Shown here: one piece after another, positions 55,801-63,944 of the stretch
Layout of the letters: every line of letters begins with the position of its first letter
Numbering within the stretch: position 1 is the stretch's first letter
Source: an uncultured Oligoflexia bacterium
GTDB taxonomy: Bacteria > Bdellovibrionota > Bacteriovoracia > Bacteriovoracales > Bacteriovoracaceae
Reading direction: 5' to 3'
Assembly: GCA_913058265.1 (NCBI GenBank)
Contig: CAJXPQ010000003.1
Coordinates: 62,001-126,000, forward strand
DNA: 64,000 nt
Translations under genes and position numbers: made by a program
Notes under the pieces: model-generated
Database searches by the model: none
What the model saw: the letters and a program-made list of their open reading frames with translations, nothing else
What the model was told of the DNA's origin: nothing

Positions 55801-56284
55801 TTCATTTGGCATTAGTCACTCAAAGATAGATAAGCAGTGGGCCTATAACACAGCTAGAGGCTTTCGAAAAAGAAGTATGAAAGTGCCGGAAAAGCTGACT
55901 CTAAAATTCTTTGGAAAAAAATATTCCGTTGATTCAATCATTAGGAAAGCATCTTCGTTTTATAGACTGATATCAAATGCTAAGAATATGCAATCACGTA
56001 GAGATAGTGCTGAGAAGATTGTTGAGGCTTTTAAGAATTTAATCCCTCGTAAAGGACAGTTTTATAGTCCGGTCTTTTTAAATGTGATAAATAAGTTTGT
56101 AGGAAAAAAGAATTATCTACTAACAGCACAGATGATTATTCCTAAAATTTTAGAACTTGAAAATAAACTACCTGGTAGAGTTAGGCCATATTCACAAAAA
56201 GGTACTAAACGAAAAAAACTTCATAAGGATAAAATTATTATGAGTGTCACAGAGGCACTTGATATTTATGAAATGGTTTTTTGA
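52826..56284 (+). CDS. Large secreted protein with kinase-like motifs and a C-terminal HExxH motif
   Basis: A 1152-residue protein with a signal peptide (cut near IAS) and a lysine-rich coiled stretch near residue 70 (KKKKGKNKKKAMKK). Residues 265-430 read like a divergent kinase fold: KWKLKMLMEIHSEPTAASLASALG, a catalytic-loop-like NNTDLKPGENN near 386 and a DFG-like HDMGYGFG near 413. The C-terminal third has HEYGH at 957-961, a possible zinc-protease motif. No known family covers the whole. It could be a toxin-like or surface enzyme; both catalytic readings are inference. Confidence 0.72.
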   Translation: MRISLFIFTLALMSNLSIASSHLPFGTEFKNKLDSTFFTESKLDLGKVDSFKSLVEKRMEELVDIIVDYEKKKKGKNKKKAMKKALKNDTVVALNNLLPILEELQTETSLYNQYQIAEKVLDLDNAIKSEITPIGSNEHLVKEIVQFARLYEIYNKPSVEYGEASNLVNPITGEIYSATDLVNLKQAKVDISKLNPPKKNGVIEEIEDIASVDVKKKFLTGDNDMHRGLSITWPAENVGTLKKIRKTQSRPKVIFESIDTEGNKKEWKLKMLMEIHSEPTAASLASALGLYSDVSNYVKSFKIYLDDQSYDEFVVDFSDYFELDDLHHLIETKGSDDKGAYIVFKEGMLEARFDDSELNRVGPYYPTSKKGKRETRAWQIFNIWVNNTDLKPGENNKLTSRYIDGELRLFGLQHDMGYGFGNWQREKPTNFKWKAIHKKTKKGLIFNFRSGVIHEGWDHVTMADGKWFTRKIAQLSREQITAAVELGNWPNKSPYNYEQLLIEKLISRRNDMVKGFGLLGEVLPNGKKIELIEFNRDIDKDAIPTNIFLEDETVDFREETKLLFKTGPLEALNDAVVSGAKALITGINNVSLEPVWYGFDAYGVIAEVLTHVDRQVVSNPSPTSEYDQFIVRDDFQLGVKVGKQFGTGVELGTEIAYVKEYSVIYPVENAEEANKRSNFIVDFKMPYRILKQGLPKDHIFISQDYIQGGEVLELGVPGALVGPGVEAEISKTVLNRTIIGHKADGSITVYEDASTSKALETEAFIDFSLFKLRQFESSSARGNIERFVTKLDGNSSDEGTLRAIDAAVFNHDFTQLKKYSAEQKIKSDFITKSSGINILGFKNWQSDLRIDDLEIFNFDSEGHLIRMDYQLDASLIKSSSWSFLQNGENTYKKVRLNSSYNEMSGEIIDPYLEINIGTEDLNTVSDEISDSYIPFFNGVAGSSKFFVFSPDIHAYNHEYGHVEFLLTLKYHKEAIEKILTMTESDFRYALADSFGISHSKIDKQWAYNTARGFRKRSMKVPEKLTLKFFGKKYSVDSIIRKASSFYRLISNAKNMQSRRDSAEKIVEAFKNLIPRKGQFYSPVFLNVINKFVGKKNYLLTAQMIIPKILELENKLPGRVRPYSQKGTKRKKLHKDKIIMSVTEALDIYEMVF

Positions 56285-56300
56285 TATATCTTAATGATTT

Positions 56301-57269
56301 TTAATATCTTAAGAGAGTTGTCGTAGTATTAACATTATCTGTGAAAATACCATCTACATGGGCCTTATTAAATAAAAGGTCGAGTAGATGTTTTTCAGAA
56401 GATATCCCTTTAAATATGCTATCATTCCTAAGTGTATATGGATGAACAACAAGCCCATGCCCCTGCGCCATCGATGTTATTTGATTTGGTTTGAAACTTT
56501 CATTAAAGAGTAGAGGGATCCAGGGGCCAATACCATCAGCATATGTGGAAACCTCTTTAAGTCCTGGACTGGTTAACATCTTAGTGTAATCTACTGAATT
56601 TATTTTCCATGAATTACTTCCAATGAGCTGAACTCTTTTAAAAGGTGAACCTAACTTTTTTAATCTTCTTAGAGGCCCATCCTCAAAACACTGAATAATG
56701 ACTTCTAGTTCTCCTTGGTATTCGAGTAAAAGTGTATGTGTTATTTTGGTAATATCAGCTTTTTGACTTCGGTGGAATTTAGGCGCTTTTAATTCAGGAT
56801 AGATACCAATGTTCTTACCGTGTACTTTATTTTGACTCAGAACTAACTGTATAAACTCTTTAAGAGTGGGGATTGTATACTTACTGTCCCTAATAAGAGG
56901 TCTGGTCTTAAATGCACTTTGACCTGTTTTTAAATTAATACGATGATTTATAGATAATTTTTTTATTTCATTCAATTTAAAATCAATGGCATAATATCTG
57001 CCATCAGTTCTCTTTCTAGTTGGATATAACTTTGCGACATTAGTTGTCGTATCTAAGTGTGTATCGTGTAATACAATAGGTACTAAATCTTTAGTTAGTA
57101 CGACATCCGGCTCTACAAAGTCTATATCATAGGCCATGGCCGCCTCTACACCTTCAAGGGTATGCTCTGGTAGTAACCTTGGTAATCCTCTATGTGCGAT
57201 AATAGTCGGTCTGCTTGTTTGACATGAAATTTGAATGAGGAGCAGTAGAGAGATTGCAAGTAACTTCAT
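56301..57269 (-). CDS. Glycerophosphodiester phosphodiesterase, exported
   Basis: The 322-residue protein has an N-terminal signal with a poor lipobox (IQISC) and the GDPD catalytic HRGLPRLLPEHTLEGVEAAM. Metal ligands lie in FVEPDVVLTKD and a HDTHLD motif (His, Asp). GDPDs split glycerophosphodiesters into glycerol-3-phosphate and alcohol, supplying phosphate or lipid precursors. The YPELKAPKFH motif is the third metal segment. It converges with the large secreted protein. Confidence 0.92.
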   Translation of the reverse strand: MKLLAISLLLLIQISCQTSRPTIIAHRGLPRLLPEHTLEGVEAAMAYDIDFVEPDVVLTKDLVPIVLHDTHLDTTTNVAKLYPTRKRTDGRYYAIDFKLNEIKKLSINHRINLKTGQSAFKTRPLIRDSKYTIPTLKEFIQLVLSQNKVHGKNIGIYPELKAPKFHRSQKADITKITHTLLLEYQGELEVIIQCFEDGPLRRLKKLGSPFKRVQLIGSNSWKINSVDYTKMLTSPGLKEVSTYADGIGPWIPLLFNESFKPNQITSMAQGHGLVVHPYTLRNDSIFKGISSEKHLLDLLFNKAHVDGIFTDNVNTTTTLLRY

Positions 57270-57283
57270 AGTGATTTTATCCC

Positions 57284-57309
57284 AAAAAAAAGCCAGGCTT
57301 TCGCCTGGC
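57284..57309 (-). terminator. Strong rho-independent terminator of the HExxH protein gene
   Basis: On the minus strand GCCAGGC pairs with GCCTGGC around a GAAA tetraloop and is followed by eight T residues (A-run 57284-57291 on the plus strand). It lies between the HExxH gene stop and the GDPD start. Confidence 0.93.
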
Positions 57310-57335
57310 CTATATTTAACTCATACTAACTTTAA

Positions 57336-58211
57336 TTATAAAGCAGCTGGCTTATACCAACATAGAGGTCTTACACCTTCAGAGTAACCTTGAACTCTAT
57401 TACAAGTACCTGCTGTAACATCTTCGTTACTTACATCTTCACTTACAATTTTGTCACAAAGTGCACCTTGAAAATAAGTATCAAGTCTACATTGAGCAGC
57501 TGGGTGAGCATTGTTTGTTGATGATGCAACAGAAGTATCTGGAGTGTCAAAATCAGTTGCTGGCGATGATCTTAATGATCCAAGTAAGTCAGCAAGACTC
57601 TTTCCTGCCATTGCACCTCTAATACAAAGAGCTCTATCGTTTGATAATGTGTAATTTGCTTCACAGTTTGCTGTAACTGTAGCTGGAATTGTCATGTTTG
57701 CAATTGCTAGTTCATTGTTATCAGCTTCGAATATTCTTCTGAAACATTTAAGTGTTCCAAAATAATCTGATTGACCTTCGTTTGCGGCCCATTTCATCAT
57801 TCCACCAACTTTCGGTGCTCCACCAAGGTGGTGACCTAGTTCGTGACAAACAACTAATGCAAATGCATCGTCTGTAACTAACTCGTGACGAGCAAGCCCA
57901 CCAAACATATTTACTTTCCAAGAACCAAATAATGTTCTATTAGCAGAAGCATTTACAGTTCCGTCTTTCCACTTTCTTGCCCATTTAAGCTTTCCACCTT
58001 TAGCTTTTACAATTGGCTTGTAATGCTTATCTGCAAGGTCAATGATTTCGTTAAAACGCGCTTCAGTCATATTATTTCTTAATGCTTTAGCATCAACAGA
58101 AATATTAAGATCATTTTCTGGCATAAACCCAGTCTCACCGTTAATATCACAAGCTTGTGCTGTTGATACCATAAGTGCGAGGATTGTTAATATTGATAGA
58201 TTCTTGAACAT
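57336..58211 (-). CDS. Secreted HExxH metalloprotease-like, cysteine-rich protein
   Basis: From ATG 58211 (SD AAGGAGG) it has a signal peptide (cut after QA). The zinc motif CHELGHHLGG is near residue 125, with a candidate third ligand in NEGQSDYFG about 20 residues on. About ten cysteines suggest several disulfides. The domain looks like short secreted zinc peptidases but I cannot fix the family. The long form from 58241 is less likely because the SD sits between the two starts. Confidence 0.78.
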   Translation of the reverse strand: MFKNLSILTILALMVSTAQACDINGETGFMPENDLNISVDAKALRNNMTEARFNEIIDLADKHYKPIVKAKGGKLKWARKWKDGTVNASANRTLFGSWKVNMFGGLARHELVTDDAFALVVCHELGHHLGGAPKVGGMMKWAANEGQSDYFGTLKCFRRIFEADNNELAIANMTIPATVTANCEANYTLSNDRALCIRGAMAGKSLADLLGSLRSSPATDFDTPDTSVASSTNNAHPAAQCRLDTYFQGALCDKIVSEDVSNEDVTAGTCNRVQGYSEGVRPLCWYKPAAL

Positions 58212-58335
58212 GTTTTCCTCCTTGAAAACTAATTTGTACATATTTGAAATTAATTAATTTTATAGATTTTATGCACGGTTTGACAAAGATTTAAGTTCAA
58301 ACAAATTATATCTCGAGTAAAGAGCTTTAGTCAGT

Positions 58336-58683
58336 TTAAGCCGAGGCGGCGAGAGTTTTCTTGATACTTTTGACTAGATAGGTAAGGTGACCGATTGTTA
58401 TAAAGTCATTAAGACTGATAGCACTGGATTGAACTCGTTTATTGTTAAGGAAGACCCCATTTTTTGATTTCATATCATTAATATAGACTTGTTCAAACTT
58501 CACATCAAAGAAGAAGTGTTTTCTAGAAGCATTATCATCATCAACGGGAAACTGAGCTTCGGTTGACCTTCCTCCAACGATTATCTCGCCAGGGGATAGA
58601 GATATGCGAAAATCTTTGACGTATTCAAGTCCGGTGACATCCAGTAATGACAAGGCAACTCTATATTTATAAGACTTAGGCAT
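58336..58683 (-). CDS. FHA domain protein
   Basis: The 115-residue protein is almost only an FHA domain with the expected motifs: IIVGGRSTEAQFP, the DNASRKHFFF Ser-Arg-x-His and SKNGVFLNNKRV. FHA domains bind phosphothreonine peptides. Standing alone without kinase or other domain, it probably acts as a small adaptor. No partner is obvious in the flanking genes. Confidence 0.9.
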   Translation of the reverse strand: MPKSYKYRVALSLLDVTGLEYVKDFRISLSPGEIIVGGRSTEAQFPVDDDNASRKHFFFDVKFEQVYINDMKSKNGVFLNNKRVQSSAISLNDFITIGHLTYLVKSIKKTLAASA

Positions 58684-58926
58684 TTAACAATTATAGTAGG
58701 TGAATTTTTGTGAAGCAAGATATTCTTCAGATATATAGTATTCGATATCTGAGGTCTTGAGTCGGAAATCTAAAGATCTTTCCCTCTTTTATGACATTTT
58801 TACTGTCCCTGTACTTTCAGGGTTTTAGTTTCGAAATTTTTTGTACAATCTTTTTACACTAAGTAGATATGACTCATATCTAACTTGAATACTTGAATAG
58901 CATCTGTGCCCCTGTAAGATTGCCTT

Positions 58927-59727
58927 ATGTTTATTTTAAAGAACATATTTCGTTTGGTTTTACTTTTTCTGGTATTAACAGGATGTAGTTTAAAGTCTTT
59001 AGTGATTCCAAACCTCGCTTATATCATGACTGAGGGAGTGGATAAAAAGCTCGACCTATACTATTCAGAGGAAAAAATCGTTCAATCTGATTTAGAAGAG
59101 CTTTTAAAGAGTGAAGTTACAACTGTGGAGGATCTCAAGAAAAATCTTAGTGAACTTACCTTCGAGAACTTTGATCCTGAGCTTGTTGCGCGAAAGTTTT
59201 CAAAGTACTACGCTTATTTTGCTCCCAAGCTTAATAGAATTCTTTCTAAGCAAATGGCCAAGTTTACGCCAGAGCGTCAAGTAGAGCTTCTAGCAATTGC
59301 AATTGATGATAATAAGACAATTGAAAATAGAATCAAGAAGAAGAGAACCGATGAAATTGTAAAACGATACGAGTTTATTTTTGGTGAAATGAGTAAAGAA
59401 CAAGTGAAGATGATTGATAAAAACATGCATCTTTACCAAGAACTGAATAAGAAAAGGCTAGCTAGAAGACTTGCAATTCAGGCAGAGCTAAAAGTTATTT
59501 TTAAAGAAGAAAAGCAGGAACTTAGACAGAAAAGAATTGAGAGCTTATTTAACTCTCAAATAGATATAGAGAAAGGGTTAAAAGACTTTTCACCAGTGCT
59601 AAAACTAGTAAAAAGTATTTTACCAACTCTATCAAAAGAACAAGTTAAAAGTTTTAAGAGTAAGCAGCTAATTGCTGATGATTGGTTAAAAGCGTTTATT
59701 GAGTATTATACAAAACAAAAGGAATAA
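58927..59727 (+). CDS. Helical lipoprotein (DUF6279-like)
   Basis: The 266-residue protein has a lipobox (LVLTGC) and a mostly helical, lysine- and glutamate-rich body. The start CSLKSLVIPNLAYIMTEGVDKKLDLYYS and repeated Q-x-x-x-L and E-x-x-K helices look like DUF6279 lipoproteins, but the match is weak. It is followed two bases later by an exported gene, so they are co-translated. The function is unknown. Confidence 0.65.
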   Translation: MFILKNIFRLVLLFLVLTGCSLKSLVIPNLAYIMTEGVDKKLDLYYSEEKIVQSDLEELLKSEVTTVEDLKKNLSELTFENFDPELVARKFSKYYAYFAPKLNRILSKQMAKFTPERQVELLAIAIDDNKTIENRIKKKRTDEIVKRYEFIFGEMSKEQVKMIDKNMHLYQELNKKRLARRLAIQAELKVIFKEEKQELRQKRIESLFNSQIDIEKGLKDFSPVLKLVKSILPTLSKEQVKSFKSKQLIADDWLKAFIEYYTKQKE

Positions 59728-59729
59728 AA

Positions 59730-60293
59730 ATGAAAGTATTACTAATGTTATCGATTTTAATATCTCCTGTCGTTTACGCAGGTGAGATGCAAAATATTGT
59801 TGATCAAGGTGATTACCAATTTATTACTTCTCAAAATATAAATTTATCTAGCGCTGAAGTTAAAATTTCTTGTACTACATATAATAAGCTTCGTATTTTT
59901 GGAGCCCCAGTGGGATCAGCTGAGCATGTAAGTAAATCAGTTCAAATTTCAACGATTTCACATATGGCCGATGAAACATTAGCAAATGGTCTCGAAATCA
60001 GAAAAATGCAGATTACATTAAACAAAGATTTAGAACTTCGATATGAAATGCCTTTTAATCATCAGTTACATGCTTGTAATCTTATTTGGAAAGTTAAGGC
60101 GATTGGTTCTAAGGATTCAGTGACATATGAAGCAAATGTTTCAAATGGTATCCATCATAATGAGAGTAATTCTAATGTGACATCTGATTTTGTAAGAGTA
60201 TTAGACACCCAGATTATATATTTAAATAAGTATGCCAATAACCTTAGAAAGAATTTTATTACTAACGATGGTTTTATTTACACGATAAAATAG
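59730..60293 (+). CDS. Exported protein of unknown function
   Basis: A 187-residue protein with a signal peptide (MKVLLMLSILISPVVYAG) and two Cys residues (ISCTT and HACNL) that can pair. The mature part is beta-rich. It starts two bases after the upstream lipoprotein gene stop and ends before a strong terminator at 60405-60430. No family recognised. Confidence 0.6.
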   Translation: MKVLLMLSILISPVVYAGEMQNIVDQGDYQFITSQNINLSSAEVKISCTTYNKLRIFGAPVGSAEHVSKSVQISTISHMADETLANGLEIRKMQITLNKDLELRYEMPFNHQLHACNLIWKVKAIGSKDSVTYEANVSNGIHHNESNSNVTSDFVRVLDTQIIYLNKYANNLRKNFITNDGFIYTIK

Positions 60294-60322
60294 GAAAAAC
60301 AATCTCATTTCGCCCTATCTAA

Positions 60323-60341
60323 AGCGCTTTTAGTAAGCGCT
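60323..60341 (+). other. Perfect short inverted repeat downstream of the exported-protein gene
   Basis: AGCGCTT at 60323-60329 and AAGCGCT at 60335-60341 form a 7-bp stem with a 5-base loop, 30 bases past the stop. No T-run follows. It may stabilise the mRNA 3' end or be part of a two-step termination with the terminator at 60405. Confidence 0.4.
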
Positions 60342-60404
60342 ATAGAGCTTTCTAACAAAGTCCTCACATTTTTCATTAATTCTTGACATTCAATTGAATT
60401 ACAT

Positions 60405-60430
60405 AGGAGGTCTTTGAACCTCCTTTTTTT
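60405..60430 (+). terminator. Rho-independent terminator
   Basis: AGGAGGT pairs with ACCTCCT around a short loop (CTTTGA) and is followed by seven T residues at 60424-60430. It ends the lipoprotein/exported-protein unit and lies just before the stop of the convergent cluster. Confidence 0.85.
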
Positions 60431-60437
60431 ATGAGAA

Positions 60438-61076
60438 TTAGTCTAGAAAATAATGAAGACCTAACTCAAAGAAACTTGAGTCATATTTATTCATTTGACC
60501 GATTGCAAAGGTGTAGGCATATTCTTTTTTAGTCCACTCTAAGTTCATTTCTAACCCATAACTAAATTTTTGCTCATCCTCAATTGTACCTAGTGCAAGG
60601 CTTCCATAATCTGCTTCTCTGTAGACTAAAGGAATTCCGACTCCAATCTTAGTGTCCGTCTTTGGTCTCCAGAAAACCGAGTTTTTACTGTAGAGCCCAT
60701 CAATCCTAATATTGTTTTGATTTAAAGTTATGACATTGTCTTTTGATTCACCAATTGTTCCTGTTAGCATGGCATAGCAAAGACTGAATGATGAGCCCCA
60801 GCTGTCTTTCAACAATTCGATTCCACCGCCGACACAAAGTCCTTTCTCTTGTGAGTAGAGATCAATATCAGAATCATTTTTTCGATTAAGCTTTGGAAGT
60901 GTGCTCCAAGAAAGGTAGCTGACTTTTAGGAAATATGTATTTTTTTGAGAAAACTCTATTTGTGAGTTTTCATCTGTAGGTGATATCTCAAGCTCATCAA
61001 AGCTGAATTCTTCTTCCTCTGCATATAAAGAGCTTACTGATAGGGTAAGAAGAATGACAGCAAGTCTTAGAACCAT
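60438..61076 (-). CDS. Exported, probable outer-membrane protein next to the heme beta-barrel
   Basis: From ATG 61076 (212 residues) it has a signal peptide (cut near LYA) and an acidic start (EEEEFSFDELEISPTDEN). Amphipathic strands follow that end with FELGLHYFLD, compatible with a small beta-barrel. The ATG overlaps the stop of the upstream gene by 10 bases, so the pair is coupled and likely works together at the outer membrane. The frame extends to 61103 but that start has no support. Confidence 0.6.
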   Translation of the reverse strand: MVLRLAVILLTLSVSSLYAEEEEFSFDELEISPTDENSQIEFSQKNTYFLKVSYLSWSTLPKLNRKNDSDIDLYSQEKGLCVGGGIELLKDSWGSSFSLCYAMLTGTIGESKDNVITLNQNNIRIDGLYSKNSVFWRPKTDTKIGVGIPLVYREADYGSLALGTIEDEQKFSYGLEMNLEWTKKEYAYTFAIGQMNKYDSSFFELGLHYFLD

Positions 61077-62212
61077 AAGTGTACCTGCATTGCTGAGTCC
61101 CAAGCATCTTTTGTCACAGAACCCGGGGTATATGTTTTAGTATTAAAAAGATCAAGTCTCAGCTCGATACCTTGACTCAAAAAATATTGTAGCCCCGGGC
61201 CTAACCTTACGACCTCAACTTCAATTTCATTATTAGGCTTTAAGTAGTCTGTATTCACAAAAAAGAGGAGCCCTCTTCTGAGGTACATATGATTTTGCAT
61301 CATTAAGTAACTTGAGGTTACAGCTGTTTTGTTTAAATCATTCGTTTTCTTTGCTTGTCCGACTTCAATTAAAAGACTTGAACCTTTAGAGAAGGCAAGC
61401 TTTGAATGAACGGACATATTCTCTTGAACAAAATAATCATTCTGAGATTTTAGAAAGGAGATACCTGGTTTAAAGGTATAGCTCACTTCATTTTCATATT
61501 TGATTGAAATACCTTTTTGTCTTAAATCTTCATCTTGAACCAGATTCCCGATAAAAAGGTGAGCACCAAGTTCGTGATCTTCTTTGATATAATGTCCCAT
61601 GAGACCATGAGTTTGATCGTTTTGAGTCAGAGCGGTGATGGTCCTACTAAAGGCGATATGATCAGCTATTCTGATACCATAAACCTTATCCATCAACCCA
61701 ACATAGAGACCTAGATCATCGTTGGGTCTCCAGCCAATATAGTGCTCACGTGTTCTATACTCTTCTATTCCTTGGTCTTCTAGTGACTCAGGAACGGGAG
61801 CATAACCATATGTAATTGAAGTGAATAAATTATTTTCACCTTTATATCTTAAGACAAGATTTAAATCACCCTGCATATTAATAAATTGGTTTTCTTGATC
61901 GTCGGTATTGATATTTCTATCAAGACTAAGTCCACGGTAATCCACAGAAGGTCTTACCCAACTTTTAAATTCTTTCATATAGAGAAAACCGGAGTTCTCT
62001 GCGAGTTGTTCTTCACTTTTTTCACTCGCATGTAAAATACGATCTGATATCGTTGTCGCCGAGAGCCCTCTTCCATAATCTGTTAGTGGACCATTACCAT
62101 ATGGGTTATAATGACACGTTAGACATTTAGAATATCCATACCCTATGAAGTTGGGGTACGCGTACACCTTTGAGAAAGAAATGGTAAATATGATTAAAAT
62201 TAAATTTTTCAA
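61067..62212 (-). CDS. Outer-membrane beta-barrel with N-terminal c-type heme motif
   Basis: The 381-residue protein has a signal peptide and a single heme motif CLTCHYNPYGNG right after it. About 300 residues of alternating strands follow and end in VHLWF, the terminal Phe typical of barrels inserted by Bam. Similar heme-plus-barrel proteins exist in deltaproteobacteria-like lineages and are thought to be electron conduits or redox-linked porins, but the family is not well studied. It is the first gene of a coupled pair, divergent from two cytochrome lipoproteins. Confidence 0.8.
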   Translation of the reverse strand: MKNLILIIFTISFSKVYAYPNFIGYGYSKCLTCHYNPYGNGPLTDYGRGLSATTISDRILHASEKSEEQLAENSGFLYMKEFKSWVRPSVDYRGLSLDRNINTDDQENQFINMQGDLNLVLRYKGENNLFTSITYGYAPVPESLEDQGIEEYRTREHYIGWRPNDDLGLYVGLMDKVYGIRIADHIAFSRTITALTQNDQTHGLMGHYIKEDHELGAHLFIGNLVQDEDLRQKGISIKYENEVSYTFKPGISFLKSQNDYFVQENMSVHSKLAFSKGSSLLIEVGQAKKTNDLNKTAVTSSYLMMQNHMYLRRGLLFFVNTDYLKPNNEIEVEVVRLGPGLQYFLSQGIELRLDLFNTKTYTPGSVTKDAWDSAMQVHLWF

Positions 62213-62270
62213 TATATCTAAATCTAGCTTTAAAATTAGGATAATGCTAGTATGTATTTACTGAGGATTT

Positions 62271-62645
62271 ATGAGAATTATTTTAGCTTTATTCACTTCA
62301 TTTATATTCGGCTGTGGCCAGGATTTAAACTCAAATTCTTTTGATGAGCTTGAGTCAAAGGTTGTGGAGATTGATACTTCAACTCCCGCAGGAGTCAGGC
62401 TAGCTAAAGCTTATGGGGTCTTGAAAGACAATTGTATGAATTGTCACTCCGCCTATCATAGTAATTGGTATGACTATAATACAGATGCTAAATGGCTTGG
62501 TGATGGGGTTGTCTTGGAGGGCGATTTTTCAGGGTCTGACCTAATTTCAAGGTTGAAGAATTACGGAGGAGACATGCCCAAAGGCTCCTCGAGCATCTCT
62601 CAAGCTGAAATTGATAGCTTACAGGACTGGATAGATAATATTTAG
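62271..62645 (+). CDS. Monoheme cytochrome c lipoprotein
   Basis: A 124-residue protein with a lipoprotein-like signal ending FGC (FIFGCGQ) and a heme site CMNCH near residue 55. A Met ligand is likely in GGDMPKGSS. This is the size of a small class I cytochrome c domain. It should be anchored at the envelope and pass electrons near the divergent heme barrel. It has 57 bases to the next cytochrome gene and is probably co-transcribed with it. Confidence 0.85.
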   Translation: MRIILALFTSFIFGCGQDLNSNSFDELESKVVEIDTSTPAGVRLAKAYGVLKDNCMNCHSAYHSNWYDYNTDAKWLGDGVVLEGDFSGSDLISRLKNYGGDMPKGSSSISQAEIDSLQDWIDNI

Positions 62646-62716
62646 TCACTTTTTGAAATACTTACAATTCAGCCCTTTAAGGGGTCGCTTTTCTACATAA
62701 AATGTTAGAATTAACT

Positions 62717-63586
62717 ATGTATAAATATCTAATTTTACTATTACTCGTTTCATGCTTAGAACGTCCAAACTCTAGTGATGTTACTTTTTCAACTCCTGAT
62801 TCTCGACGTGTAGAACGAGAAGCTAGACAAGCAGAAAGAGAGCTTCAAATAGAGCGAGAAAGGGCGATATTTCAAGGGAAAAAAGATGAAGCCTGGAATA
62901 AGATCGTATTAGATGCAAAAGAATCTTTCCAGCCAATAAAGCCAATGATGTCCAAAAAATGTTTTGATTGTCATGATAAAAATAGAAGACTTCCACTTTA
63001 TGGACGTATTTTTAGAAGAATAAACCCCGTTTATAAGCATCAAGTTGACGGCTTAAAAGGGTTCGATTTCTCAGAAGAATTTCCTATACGAGCAAACGGC
63101 GCAGAAAATACAGACAATGCTTCAAGCCAAATAGCTTTCTTAAAAGCTTTAAAAAATTCAGCATTAGATCGAAATATGCCACTTCCATCATACAAATTGA
63201 TTTATAGAAGTAGAAAAATTTTTAATCGAGATGAAGCAGCTATTATGGCATGGGCCGATCCAATAATTGAAAACCTTAGCGAGTTCAAAAAGGTTTACGA
63301 GGCAGATCTAGATGATGGTTCAATGAGATATCAGGCCAGGAAAATTTTTGAAGCAAAGTGTTTCCGATGCCATGCGAATGGTAAAAACCGTGGTGGCTTT
63401 GGTGAAATGGAAGATATGGATAAGCTTGCTACTTCAAAATATATTAACCTAGAGAATTATGAAGACTCAGAATTATACAAACAAGTTCTTTCTGGAGAAA
63501 TGCCAACAAATATTCGTGAGCGTTTAACTGAAGAAGAACTAGGCCATGTCTTAGAATGGATTAGGGAAGAGTCTGCGTCTCAATAA
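62717..63586 (+). CDS. Two-heme cytochrome c lipoprotein
   Basis: From ATG 62717 the protein of about 289 residues has a lipobox (LVSC), a glutamate/arginine-rich helix and two heme sites: CFDCH near residue 85 and CFRCH near 215. The second domain has a Met in SGEMPTNI as axial ligand. The first domain resembles Haem_bd-type folds, the second planctomycete-type cytochromes. The frame opens to 62702, but the later ATG sits right before the signal. Confidence 0.82.
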   Translation: MYKYLILLLLVSCLERPNSSDVTFSTPDSRRVEREARQAERELQIERERAIFQGKKDEAWNKIVLDAKESFQPIKPMMSKKCFDCHDKNRRLPLYGRIFRRINPVYKHQVDGLKGFDFSEEFPIRANGAENTDNASSQIAFLKALKNSALDRNMPLPSYKLIYRSRKIFNRDEAAIMAWADPIIENLSEFKKVYEADLDDGSMRYQARKIFEAKCFRCHANGKNRGGFGEMEDMDKLATSKYINLENYEDSELYKQVLSGEMPTNIRERLTEEELGHVLEWIREESASQ

Positions 63587-63944
63587 TTATACTCACTTAA
63601 TTTTCTTTTTAATAAGCTCTCTTTGCTGTTTTTATATTCATCTTGAAACAAATTATTCACCAATTCTTGTAAGTGCCACTATTGGTTTTCTTGGAACACT
63701 CATTCCAATAAAAAAATCAACAAATCTTAATAATATCCCTGAAGCTATTTATTCTGGAAGTTTCCTTGGAATGTGCTCTGCTAATAGAATTGAAAGTTAT
63801 AATGAAATAATTCTTGCCTCAATTGTCGGTGCAATCGCCTTTCACTTTCTAATTAAAAGGTTCAATGGATTCGGGGGGAAATTAGGTAGTATCGCTTTTG
63901 TAGGATCACTTACTCTCTTTATTTTAAAGGAGGTGATAAAGTGA
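63573..63944 (+). CDS. Small membrane protein with non-ATG start
   Basis: An open frame ends at TGA 63942-63944 and codes for a protein of about 120 residues with several hydrophobic segments (PILVSATIGFLGTLIPIK, IILASIVGAIAFHFLI, GSIAFVGSLTLFILK). It has no ATG before the first helices; candidate starts are CTG 63573 (AGGGAAG upstream) or an ATT codon at 63600 or 63633. The four-base GTGA overlap with the next gene supports its being real. The family is not recognised and the start is uncertain. Confidence 0.5.
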   Translation: MRLNNYTHLIFFLISSLCCFYIHLETNYSPILVSATIGFLGTLIPIKKSTNLNNIPEAIYSGSFLGMCSANRIESYNEIILASIVGAIAFHFLIKRFNGFGGKLGSIAFVGSLTLFILKEVIK

